Shown here: positions 55,901-64,000 of the stretch, piece by piece | How positions within the stretch are numbered: the stretch's first letter is position 1 | How the letters are laid out: every line of letters begins with the position of its first letter | NCBI GenBank assembly: GCA_029641185.1 | Contig: JAPWGK010000014.1 | Coordinates: 496,001-560,000 of the forward strand | Direction of reading: 5' to 3' | Length of the DNA: 64,000 bases | Origin: Pseudofabraea citricarpa | Taxonomy: Eukaryota; Ascomycota; Leotiomycetes; Helotiales; Dermateaceae | The notes under the pieces: generated by a model | The model's input: only the letters and a program-made list of their open reading frames with translations | Told to the model about the DNA's origin: nothing | Database searches by the model: none | Made by a program: the position numbers and the translations under genes

Positions 55901-55947
55901 GTTATTATAATTATAGTTATAGTTGTTATAGTAGTTGTAGTTGTTAA
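55901..55947. repeat. Simple repeat (TTATAG/TTGTAG-like) at the island boundary
   Basis: A degenerate trinucleotide-like run, TTATAGTTATAGTTGTTATAG and similar, forms the last AT-rich segment before composition changes to normal. Confidence 0.65.
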
Positions 55948-55961
55948 GGAAGAGAAAGGAA

Positions 55962-56309
55962 TTAGTAGGAGAGGTTAAGGTGGGTACGCGCTAGCCGAAT
56001 CGGGCAGGTGACGGCAGCTAATCCTAGTGGGTGACCCGACCTGTAGTGAGGGTCAAACCCCGACCAAATATTCAAGCGGTCATCCTCAGGCCACGCAGCC
56101 TCTTTCTTCGTCAATTTCCTCTTTGTGAGTGCCAGGATCCTAGAGAAGGCAGTGTTTGTGGGGTAAGTAAGCGCTTCGCGAGTAACGGCCCATCCTGACT
56201 TTCGTGTCAGTGTGTTAGTTACCTTTGCTGAGAGAGAGGGGGGGAGAGAGAGACGAACTATCCCAGACGCGCCAAAAATAAGCGCTACTTTGCGGTTTTC
56301 TCGTGTCAT
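55962..56309 (-). pseudogene. Truncated PRISE-like short-chain dehydrogenase/reductase, 5' fragment
   Basis: On the minus strand an ATG at 56309 opens M-T-R-E-N-R-K-V-A-L-I-F-G-A-S-G-I. A 60-nt intron follows (56258-56199; donor GTTCGT, branch ACTAAC, acceptor AAAG), and then S-G-W-A-V-T-R-E-A-L-T-Y-P, further residues ending P-E-D-D-R-L, and I-W-S-G. Joined, this gives the G-A-S-G-I-S-G nucleotide-binding turn at the start of atypical NADPH-dependent SDRs of the PRISE (progesterone 5-beta-reductase/iridoid synthase-like) group, which in fungi often serve secondary metabolism. Similarity stops at about 56,052. The frame then runs through unrelated residues to a stop at 55962, and the AT-rich island begins. 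A full enzyme needs roughly 350-400 residues; only about 90 remain, without the catalytic site. The intron length is a multiple of three, so an unspliced reading is also open. Family call is from motif memory. Confidence 0.72.
56199..56258 (-). other. Intron in the truncated reductase
   Basis: 60 nt, phase 0, with GTTCGT donor, a C/T-rich body, ACTAAC branch site 16-20 nt from the AG acceptor. Removal joins the Gly-Ile and Ser-Gly halves of the nucleotide-binding motif. Confidence 0.75.
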
Positions 56310-58171
56310 AATTATGGTAGGATATGTGGCTGTTGCACTGTCTATAAAGCAGATATGATTGAAACTTAATTGATTTGATATCACTCAAGTTGTTGCTAAG
56401 ATAGATAAAAGGGAAGATAATTTGATTGGTTTTAGTAACATCCATATATTTATACACTTCTCGCTATCCACTAGTTGTAGAATATAGTACGATACACCGT
56501 TTTCGCATTCTATGCGAGCGTCTGGATCAATTTCATGCATTTCCCTTTATCTAGAACCGTATTCTTCTATGGTATCGTATTACCTCCTATGATGTAGCAC
56601 GAATACTGCAGGATAGAGGGGACCCGGGTAGAAAATATGTGGGTTTCTGACAATAACTTGGAAGGACTTAGTCTTTCGGTACTCTTTCTTCCCACTTCCG
56701 GGGCAGCATTACAAAGGAAACAAGAGAAAAGAAAGGAAAGAAAGAAAGATCAAGATCAAGCACCAAACATTCATACAGGCTGACAAATCTCAACTGCGGA
56801 AGATCATCGGAATCATGAAACCGGAGCCTTTATTTTCCCGAACTCCTGAAATATTAATCCGTTGAATTACCCTGGAATATAGATATGTGCCGTAAGTAGA
56901 TTGAAATTATTATCTCGCTGGTCAGGTCTGATTTTGAGACAGTTTGTAGAGCTATTCTAGATCTTTAAAGTTTTACGATGTTTGAAATTTACTTGGGCAG
57001 ATTAGAAGGGCTCGATTTCTGTCGATGCTTGACACAAACTTTGAATAATAGCGGGTATCTTGAGAAATTACACTAGCTGGACTATTGCTAAATCCTTTGA
57101 GGTTTAAAATTTAAGATACGGTTATTATTTTTTAAGGGTGTAAGCCGTCAGATGAAATGAAAGTCACGGCTGAAGAATTTTAGACCACTTAGACTTTCGC
57201 TTCTTAGGGTTTGCGTTGTTTGGATTTCACGGCTAATGAATGCGAATGTTAAGCTTTCCAGTGGCCTAAAGAAAGTTCATGAGTGTATTAAATCATACAG
57301 CTATAATGAGGCTGTCAGATTGGCTGCTTTTCCCCTAAGCTCGGTTATTACAACTTCGCTTTGAGACCCCGCAAGTCATTTTATCGTGGTATAAGCATAA
57401 AATCCGGGGGTAAAAACATTAAGGTTCCTGTATTTGGATGGAAGATCCACAGAAATCCTTCATAAACTCTATAACACGAGTCAACTCGCTTAGAATATTT
57501 TAGTGCTCTAAGGGAGTGGAGTAGATTACCGAGTTAAGCATTTGTTTCAAGACTCTGCTATATATATTTTTAGTAAGATAAGCTACTTGAAATTATAACT
57601 CGAATTGTATTACCGTCAACTAGATGACCTGATGACCTGATAATCTGGTCTCCTGACCTCTTTAACCGCTGTGAAGAAGACTAGAAGATTCGAAGTCCCC
57701 GAGCCCCTTGAAGATACATGTTTGCCTAATACAAGCATTTTGATTGCCGGTAACTGTGCATGATAGAATTCGCCGAGTTTTATAAGGTACCTATGGAAAG
57801 GGTCAATATTTTATTTCCTGGGCCCCAGAGCTTAGTGGCGGAGTGCTTGCTAACTATGATTTAATATATGCTTATAGCCACTATTTTTTAATGTTTTGTT
57901 TTTCATTTGGTGTAATTATTCCGGTCTAAACATAATTATCCTGCAATAATTTTTAAATTTCTAGGTGGCTAGAAGTAAAACTCTCTTTTAAGTTCTATGT
58001 TTGAATGGTACATGTCTTCCGTGCGTGCTGGTGTTAGAAGATGGCGGTGGAGAGCAAACGCCGGTGCTATATATTTCAGCGAAATGAATCTTCTGCAGCA
58101 TCCAAAGATTTGATTCTTAAGAGAGCCAACCACGTTATTATTCTTTATAGTGATATTAAGGTAAGCCTAAG
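56310..58171. other. Intergenic region between the reductase fragment (-) and the P450 (+)
   Basis: Normal-composition DNA with divergent promoters expected at both ends. A purine-rich stretch (about 56,712-56,755, GAAAGAAAG type) would be a pyrimidine tract on the minus strand upstream of the reductase. A short direct repeat GATGACCT occurs twice at about 57,624-57,640. I found no ORF, tRNA or repeat of note. Confidence 0.55.
58068..58075 (+). promoter_or_regulatory. Possible TATA box of the P450 gene
   Basis: TATATATT lies about 100 bases before the P450 start codon in otherwise mixed sequence, a plausible position for a fungal core promoter. Not otherwise supported. Confidence 0.35.
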
Positions 58172-60124
58172 ATGTCTGCATCAGGCTTCACTGTTGTTTC
58201 GCTAGGCTTTTCCGGCTATTATTTACTTCGTGATAGAGGATTTATTACCCCAGCGATTTACATTATCGCGCTTTCTATATTGTTTCTCTATTACATCTTC
58301 ATTCCACTTTGGAAATCTCCTCTCAAAGACCTTCCTGGACCATGGTACGCGCCATTTACAACAATTCATCTTCAGTATGGTTTTGCCACCGGCAAAATCT
58401 GGAAGTCTGTCGAAAAAGCTCATGCTAGATATGGGCCAATCGTCAGACTTGGTCCACGGCAGGTTTGGATCTCAGATAAAGAGTCGTTGAAACAGATTCT
58501 GTTGACAAAGGACCTTCCCAAAGTCTCCATGTACTCGGAAATATCTAGGGATAGAACGGTGCCAGGTTTATTCGGAGAAATGTGAGTAAGCAAATGCACC
58601 TTGGTCTAAAGCAATGAGTTCAAATAACTTCACAATTCTGACCACTATTTGACAGCCGACCGGAGCCACATAGAAAGTTAAAGCGGTTTCTGTCGCCAGC
58701 ATTCACGGTCTCTTACGTCGATGGATTAGAGTTTCTATTTGAGAAATGCACACAGTCGCTGCTAGACAAGTATGAAACTATAAAGCAAGCAAATACAACG
58801 ACGCCATATCAAAATGGAGAAAAGATCGATTATTTTGAAACCGATCTGATGGACGATCTACACAACGTAGCCCTTGACATGTGAGAAACTCCAAAAAAAT
58901 GTAATGTTTAGATACTAACTGCGTCAATTTTAGTATGGGCGAATGCTCATTTGGCAAAGGCTTTGGACAGACAAACCCGGACGCAGAGCCCGAAGAAGGT
59001 GTTGCTGAGAAAATCTGGAGATCCATTCCAAGATCCATCTTTGACAATCTCGCAGCAAAGTATCAGGTGAATAACTTGCCCCAAAAATGTAGCAATATCT
59101 CTAAATTGGCAGCTCTAGAATGTCTTTATCAAGCGGACTGCGCGGAAATTGGGAATAAACTTTAATTTTAATTGGTCTGAGGAAATGGTCACGGTAAGTT
59201 GTTCGTTATGCTTAATGTACACAAGTGCTAAAACAGTTCAGGCTATTGAGAAGATGGTCCAAAAGCGAAAGAATTATCCCGATACTGCTCGGCCAGACGT
59301 ACTCCAGCATCTCATAGAAGAAGGGAAGCGGCCTGACACAGGTGTACGAATGGAGGTCCAAGATGTTGTTGATCAGATGTCCGAGTTATTGCTCGCAGGA
59401 TCAGAGACTACATCTGGAACGATCTCCTGCTTTTTCCTCGAGATTGCAAGAAATCCTATCGTTCGGCGGAAGTTGTTAGTATCACTACCACTTAAACACT
59501 ACTCCGATCCTATCATAAGTGGCAAGACAATTCGTAATGATCCACAGTTTGAATATCTCAATGCCTGCATCAAAGAATGCTTAAGGATGCACCCTATTGC
59601 TTCGGAAATGGGCCGTCGCACAGGTAATGATTGGGTGAATCTCATGGGATACGATCTTCCTCCACATACAGTTGTCTCGGCATCCTACAGGTCACTTCAT
59701 CGCGACCCTGAATTTTGGCCTCAGCCCAATAGATTCTGGCCAGAGAGATGGCTAACAGAAGACAAGATGGAAGGTGCAGCTCCACCAGAGTACGTGGTTC
59801 ACTAGCAGTTCCGTATTTTATCCTTTCCCCAATTGTTAATGTTTTATCAATAGTATGAATGCATACTATCCATTCTCTGCCGGCAAACATTCTTGCATTG
59901 GGATCAAGTAAGCATATAATGAAGTTCCATTTATGCCATAAATTACTAATAGTCTCGGTAGCTTTGCTTGGGCGGAGATGCGAATCATCACCGCTAACAT
60001 TCTTTCCCGATACGATATCGACGAAGTACCAGGCCAACATGTGGACTGGCGTCAATTTATTACCATGCAATTTGCAACAGCATCGTGGAAGACCTATCTC
60101 AAAGCACGCACAATCTCTGATTAA
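58172..60124 (+). CDS. Cytochrome P450 monooxygenase (microsomal, fungal)
   Basis: Seven exons: 58172-58581, 58656-58880, 58934-59066, 59134-59193, 59242-59789, 59854-59907, 59953-60124. Introns are 45-74 nt with GT-AG ends, and the joined frame is 533 codons plus TAA. The N-terminus has a hydrophobic anchor (about residues 27-47) followed by a Pro-rich hinge, L-P-G-P-W, as in endoplasmic-reticulum P450s. The I-helix oxygen-binding motif A-G-S-E-T-T-S is at 328-334, the K-helix E-C-L-R at 388-391, and the P-E-R-W element at 443-446. The haem loop F-S-A-G-K-H-S-C-I-G is at 466-475 with Cys473 as the iron ligand. All core elements are present and length is normal, so it is probably functional as an NADPH-reductase-dependent hydroxylase or oxidase. 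Substrate is unknown. The neighbouring reductase fragment and zinc-cluster regulator suggest a metabolic cluster (inference). Confidence 0.9.
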
Positions 60125-60363
60125 GGCAGTTTCAAGAACTTTAGGTCAAAGCCGAGATCATCGAAGACGTTATGAGACAGCTTACAAGAAGATAAAGTAA
60201 AATACATAGCGAGAATACAAAAGACATCTGAATTTCAGATAATCAGACTTTAGAGCTAGAGAATAAGTTGAATTGTGTGAATTAAGACTGAAATATAAAA
60301 TACCGATAGCTTGGTAGATACCTATAGTTACCTAGGTATACAGGTATACATTGATCCTGATTA

Positions 60364-60364
<1 letters not shown>

Positions 60365-60403
<39 letters not shown>
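60365..60403. repeat. Microsatellite (TA)6(GA)13-14
   Basis: A TA run (60365-60376) passes directly into a GA run (60377-60403) downstream of the P450. Confidence 0.95.
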
Positions 60404-60408
<5 letters not shown>

Positions 60409-60433
60409 TACCAAGCGAGCGTTGTACTTTGAA

Positions 60434-61103
60434 ACCGATGAGAACTTGCTAAGAGTTTAGGACTAAATGGTCTCATCGAGCAGAAGCTACTCTATTTGGC
60501 TCATTCATTGATGCACTGATGCCTTCATCGAGTGACATAGCACAATGGCGTTGCTACGAAAGTCTGCCACATCACAATCAGGATCATACTGTGAAGCCAC
60601 CATCCACGTTCATTGGTCGACTTTGCCAACGATGCGCTAGCTCGCCCTTGAGTAAAGAGAAAAGAGTGCGTGGAAGGCAATCGTAGCACTCTGAACTGAG
60701 GAGATTGCCTTGTATTGGGGAATCTACAAATCAAGATCTCATCGGTCCGTCTTCATCGGTTTATGACATCATGGGAAACGGAGAGTATCAATAAGGAGCC
60801 CCATTCGTCTACCAGGAACCTTTGATAATCCATGTTCCTTTGCTATTAAAATGCTTCATTGGATACATAAGTCTATACCTATAGAGTACACATATGTCGT
60901 ATGGAAGACGTGTGATCGCTCGGTTACGATTGGACTCGAAGGGAGCCAATCCAAGCTAGATGATCGTTGGCCAAGAAATGCTACATCGGTTGGCTTCTTT
61001 CATGTCTGTCTCACCAACCGATGAGCAGTTATCTACACCGGTCCCATTGTATCCGGGTATACACTTGATTTCATTCGCCATCTCTTTTCAACGCCTCATC
61101 GGT
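60434..61103. promoter_or_regulatory. Cluster of CTCATCGGT motifs
   Basis: CTCATCGGT occurs exactly at 60738-60746 and 61095-61103 on + and, as ACCGATGAG, at 60434-60442 and 61017-61025. CATCGGT alone occurs twice more at about 60754 and 60984. The core contains CGG, the half-site typical of Zn2Cys6 proteins, and the cluster lies just upstream of such a gene. Binding is inference. Confidence 0.4.
60984..61023. repeat. Perfect 10-bp inverted repeat
   Basis: CATCGGTTGG (60984-60993) and CCAACCGATG (61014-61023) are exact reverse complements separated by 20 bases. The arms include the CATCGGT core of the motif cluster. Confidence 0.85.
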
Positions 61104-61353
61104 GCAAGGGACAATTCTCAGCGCTAGGCGCTCCTTCCATTACCTCAGATTCACCTTTCGATTCATCAGTATCTTGTATGAGGGAACATCATGAAGGACT
61201 GTTGGTCTCCATTTCGAGTAGGGTCGCCAATTTCTGTGTGTGACTCTTCTTTCCTCGCTGATTATTGTTTCCCATTCCCATCTGACTCCTTCATACTGCT
61301 GCCTTCCTTCAAGAGTTATGCAATGATCAAGCATCTAACAAAACATTAGACTC

Positions 61354-63935
61354 ATGGAATTAAGCGCGGCGGAAGCCAGGACCCCCCCCCCCCCCCCGAA
61401 TTGAGTGGGCGGAAGCGTGTTAGGCCAAGCGTTGATATATCCTCATTATCTCCTGCACAAGTTGCTGTTCTTTCTGAAGCAGCCGACATTCTTCAGGTCG
61501 ATATCTCGCACTTGGCGGATCTACCAAGAGCTCTTAGTGGTCGGTTGGCCTCGATGCTCTGAATCAGACAACAAGTCTCAAGCCATTTCCGAAACAATTC
61601 TCTCCCAGCAACAAGTGCCAATCATGGAGCCAATACTTTCCCATTCTAGAATTTCAAGCCAAGCAACAAAATCGAAGTCTAAAGCACAGTCCGGACTCAG
61701 GTCTACTATCATACAAAATTCAGCAGGAGATGATGTTTGTGACATTCAATCCTTCAGCCTTGGTTTGATACCAAAGCAAATCGCAGACTGTTTTGCAGGC
61801 TTCACGTCTCCAGCTTCAAGAGTCGCTCTTCCAGCCGACTTTCAAAGTAAACACTTATACCACGTCCAAGAATCATATCATTCATTAACCTCTGCTTAGA
61901 AGATTTAACTAATCATAACGCGGATATGACAATGATCGAATCCTCTTTGTTACCAGACAAGCGTCGACTTTCTTCTTCATCTTTAAATTATCCTTTAGAG
62001 ATACCGGAAACAAGTGTTATGCTTAATCTGTTTGAAGACGATTATCCTCATGATGTTGTACTATCATCTTCATACTGCAGATGTTTACAGACTAACATCT
62101 CAGTAGATTAAATCCAATCACGCTTGTGATAGTTTTGCTCCTAGCGCAGAAGAATGGTCGGCAAGTACTGGACAAGTATTCAAGTCACAATATATGGAGC
62201 CATACCTCCCTCCATCATCCATGATGTATCGTCTAGAGGATAATATCGAGAATAGTGACGATTTAATATCCTTCGGAGGGGAATTTGGAATTTACACGAC
62301 CCAGGAATCTTCGGATATCCCCGAGCAAGAACATGGTCTTGAGAATCGTGAATTGAGCCTCTTGAATCAAAGCCAGGCGCAAAATTCTACTTTTAAAGCT
62401 GGCCAGACAACACCGCAGATGAATGCCACTCCTCGAAGAAAGTTCCAGTCCGCTGATGACCGCCAAAAGACGGCTCAGACTCGAAAGCTCACAGCCTGTG
62501 TTCGTTGTAGAATGCAGCGGATTAGGGTGCGTATTTATGTTCAAACTAGCAGGTCATCACTAATCGATATATCATAACAGTGCTACCCAGACCCATCCAA
62601 CCCCAAAGGCGTTTGCTTGACCTGTCAAAAAGTCACAAAACCCACCCTACATAAACTTCCTTGTCTCCGATATAAGTTGACAGATATTAGACTGTTCAGG
62701 GAGGGAAGCTATGCTGCTGGTCGTGAGTGGAGCCATCGCTGGTCAAGCAACAATATGGAAAACATCACACATTGGGCATCTTCAAACTTGAAGAAGATAC
62801 AAGTTACTCAAGACTATGGACCCACTACTCTTACGTTCACTGTGAGAGAATTTGTGCCAATGAAAGGAGATATGTTGAGTCGGCAATGGTATGATGGAGG
62901 TGTCATCAAATCCGTCACAATTCCCAATTACGCTATTGTTGACATGGCGGCGGCCTTACAGGTACATAGAGATTTCATCATTACCCAAGGAGCCCAGATT
63001 TTCAAGAGCACACTTGATTACAATGATCGATTGCTCTGGAGTACCTACGACACCGCAATTTGGTTTTCCAATGAATCTACAGTATGTGGTTCCGAGATTT
63101 CTTGTCACAAGATAACGTTAGCGCTAATGAGTGGCTTAACGTCTTAGTGTTTCAGAGAAAGAGAGCTCTTGCAAATGGTTCTTCAACTATGGGTGACCAT
63201 CAGAATGACTACGCGCTCAGTCCGGATCAACGGGATGGATACACTTGGCATGTCATCTGACTTGATGGACAATTCAAGCGGAATGCATGGAAAGATACCT
63301 ATCCCACCAGTATTAGGCGCACAGATGCAGTTTATCTTAAACCACAAGCTTCAAGCACCTCTCCGCTCCCACATATTGACTGGATTACAGAAGCTCACTC
63401 TGGAACAGAAACCAGACAATTGGTTTTGTATCTATCTTTGCACTTTCATTTTACTTCATAATTGCTCCCTACTCACATTTCATGATATTGGCTACGCTCG
63501 AAAACATGGTCTCAAGGTCTGTTATCAATCTTTGTAACTCAAGTTCTCAATGTCTAACCTGTCAGAAGACTCGGCATGCTAGGCCGGACATGATCAAAGA
63601 GCTCCATCTTGGCGCAAATGTTCTACTTGCTCACTATCACTACGGCTGCAAAGGTTATCATCCGTTCACTCTTGATTGGAAACCGGAATTATCTAATTCG
63701 ATGGCGAAATTGGACGAGAAGCAACTTCGCTTTGTCAGGCAGACGGCTAAATATGTTGAGTATAATGGTTAGTATCTACCGATCTCATATTATCTTTTCA
63801 ATCCACAACTTTACTGATGTGAGAAAAGGACCACGCTTTGAGAAGCTACGTTCTGAAGGGGCCACCGATAGCGAGCACTACTTCATAGCTCAATTGTATG
63901 AGGAAGAGTGGAGACCCAGATTGTCTGTTGAATAA
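61354..63935 (+). CDS. Zn2Cys6-type fungal regulator with a mid-protein zinc cluster; first exon frame-disrupted as assembled
   Basis: Proposed exons: 61354-61846, 61900-62054, 62107-62526, 62581-63081, 63148-63516, 63566-63767, 63829-63935. Introns are 49-66 nt with GT-AG ends and good branch sites. Exon lengths sum to a multiple of three (749 codons with stop). In exon 1 the frame from the ATG meets TGA at 61402. The coding-like residues from 61398 to 61559 (for example D-I-S-H-L-A-D-L-P) lie one frame off, and the frame changes back at about 61557-61560. The next usable ATG is 61624. Cys codons 62497, 62506, 62581, 62614, 62623 and 62662 give C-x2-C-x6-C-x10-C-x2-C-x12-C, a zinc binuclear cluster with a long last loop, lying near residues 347-402 rather than at the N-terminus. 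I see no known middle homology region. It may regulate the adjacent P450 (inference). The intron at 62055-62106 could instead begin at 62058. Confidence 0.72.
61382..61397 (+). repeat. Run of 16 C within the first exon of the regulator
   Basis: Homopolymer lying 28 bases after the ATG at 61354. One more C would join that ATG in frame to the following coding-like residues; see the regulator entry. Confidence 0.95.
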
Positions 63936-64000
63936 ATTGATGACAGTTGAGGGTACTGGTGGTTGAGGGTTGGTGAACTTAGTCGCATGAATTAGAATAT
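63936..64000 (+). other. Downstream flank of the regulator
   Basis: 65 bases after the stop codon; nothing recognisable. Confidence 0.5.

Larger units (their letters stand above)
1..55950. other. AT-rich, RIP-mutated repeat island
   Basis: Almost every C and G left in this block sits in contexts other than CA or TG. In bases 1-600, for example, I find one TG (74-75) and no CA. Depletion of CpA/TpG with excess TpA is the known outcome of repeat-induced point mutation in ascomycetes. Reading frames are broken mostly by TAA and TAG, as expected when CAA, CAG and TGG codons are mutated. Composition changes abruptly between about 55,900 and 55,980, where CA, TG and GC-rich words return. The block consists of nested retrotransposons plus unclassified decayed repeats, and I see no intact gene in it. 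Confidence 0.93.
60125..61353. other. Intergenic region between P450 and regulator
   Basis: About 1.2 kb. It holds a (TA)n/(GA)n microsatellite, four exact copies of CTCATCGGT on either strand, and one perfect 10-bp inverted repeat. Short open frames at 60525-60734 (-) and 61140-61334 (-) have no recognisable content. The P450 3' end and the regulator promoter must lie here. Confidence 0.6.

Noticed and set aside
1..55950. Centromere or telomere call for the AT-rich block
   Set aside because: No telomere repeats are present, and AT-rich RIP DNA alone does not prove a centromere; chromatin data would be needed.
1..55950. Mitochondrial DNA as the source of the AT-rich sequence
   Set aside because: The sequence consists of nuclear LTR retrotransposons with RIP-type changes, and it joins nuclear genes with spliceosomal introns.
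56215..56457. 80-codon minus-strand frame upstream of the reductase fragment
   Set aside because: It covers the reductase start and intron in another frame; the SDR frame has clear motif support and this one has none.
57620..57660. GATGACCTGATGACCTGAT short repeat as a regulatory array
   Set aside because: Only two units and no further copies nearby; too little to call.
58223..58490. Open frames on both strands over the first P450 exon
   Set aside because: They overlap a well-supported P450 exon in other frames and have no recognisable content.
58778..59047. 89-codon minus-strand frame over P450 exons 2 and 3
   Set aside because: Antisense shadow of the P450 coding sequence; it crosses a well-placed intron and has no motif.
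59642..60070. 142-codon minus-strand frame over the P450 3' end
   Set aside because: It overlaps the haem-binding exon and two introns of the P450; residues match no family.
60525..60734. 69-codon minus-strand frame between P450 and regulator
   Set aside because: No domain, no intron structure and no similarity I recognise; ordinary chance length for this composition.
61140..61334. 64-codon minus-strand frame before the regulator
   Set aside because: Lies in the probable promoter; no recognisable content.

Overview
The window looks like chromosomal DNA of a filamentous ascomycete (Pezizomycotina). Two things point there. Bases 1 to about 55,950 are AT-rich repeat DNA in which CA and TG dinucleotides are almost gone, the mark of repeat-induced point mutation (RIP). 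Bases from about 55,950 to 64,000 have ordinary composition, with short (45-74 nt) fungal introns, a fungal P450 and a fungal Zn2Cys6-type regulator. I cannot name the species; a leotiomycete-like fungus is only a guess.

Layout of the repeat island. A large Ty3/Gypsy-type LTR retrotransposon, here called element A, is about 13.5 kb long with about 302-bp LTRs. It occurs three times: a 5' fragment (55-4035, +), a full-length left copy (4036-23872, +) and a full-length right copy (32315-52162, -). The two full copies form a giant inverted repeat around an 8.4-kb spacer. Each has been hit once, at a different site, by a smaller chromodomain-type Gypsy element, here called element B, of about 6.34 kb with 347-bp LTRs. 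One B lies at 10569-16904 with target duplication AAATC; the other lies at 41584-47925 with target duplication ATAAG. Element A carries remnants of gag, an aspartic protease, reverse transcriptase, RNase H and integrase. It also carries a long degenerate reading frame on the opposite strand between integrase and the 3' LTR. Every copy is dead: the catalytic Asp pair of the reverse transcriptase reads Asn-Asn in all the copies I checked. The spacer (23873-32314) and the right edge (52163-55950) hold further decayed repeats that I could not classify, including a 193/209-bp dispersed repeat, a 12/15-bp tandem repeat and a cluster of TAATATATTA palindromes.

The gene-bearing edge. On the minus strand the first gene is a 5' fragment of a PRISE-like short-chain dehydrogenase/reductase (about 56052-56309, one intron), whose 3' part is lost where the RIP island begins. 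A complete seven-exon cytochrome P450 (58172-60124, +, 533 aa) follows. Next is a 1.2-kb intergenic region with a repeated CTCATCGGT motif, and then a seven-exon Zn2Cys6-type regulator (61354-63935, +). As assembled, the regulator carries two opposite-sense single-base frame changes in its first exon, one at a run of 16 C. A reductase, a P450 and a zinc-cluster regulator side by side resemble the edge of a secondary-metabolism or detoxification cluster eroded by the repeat island; that functional link is inference.
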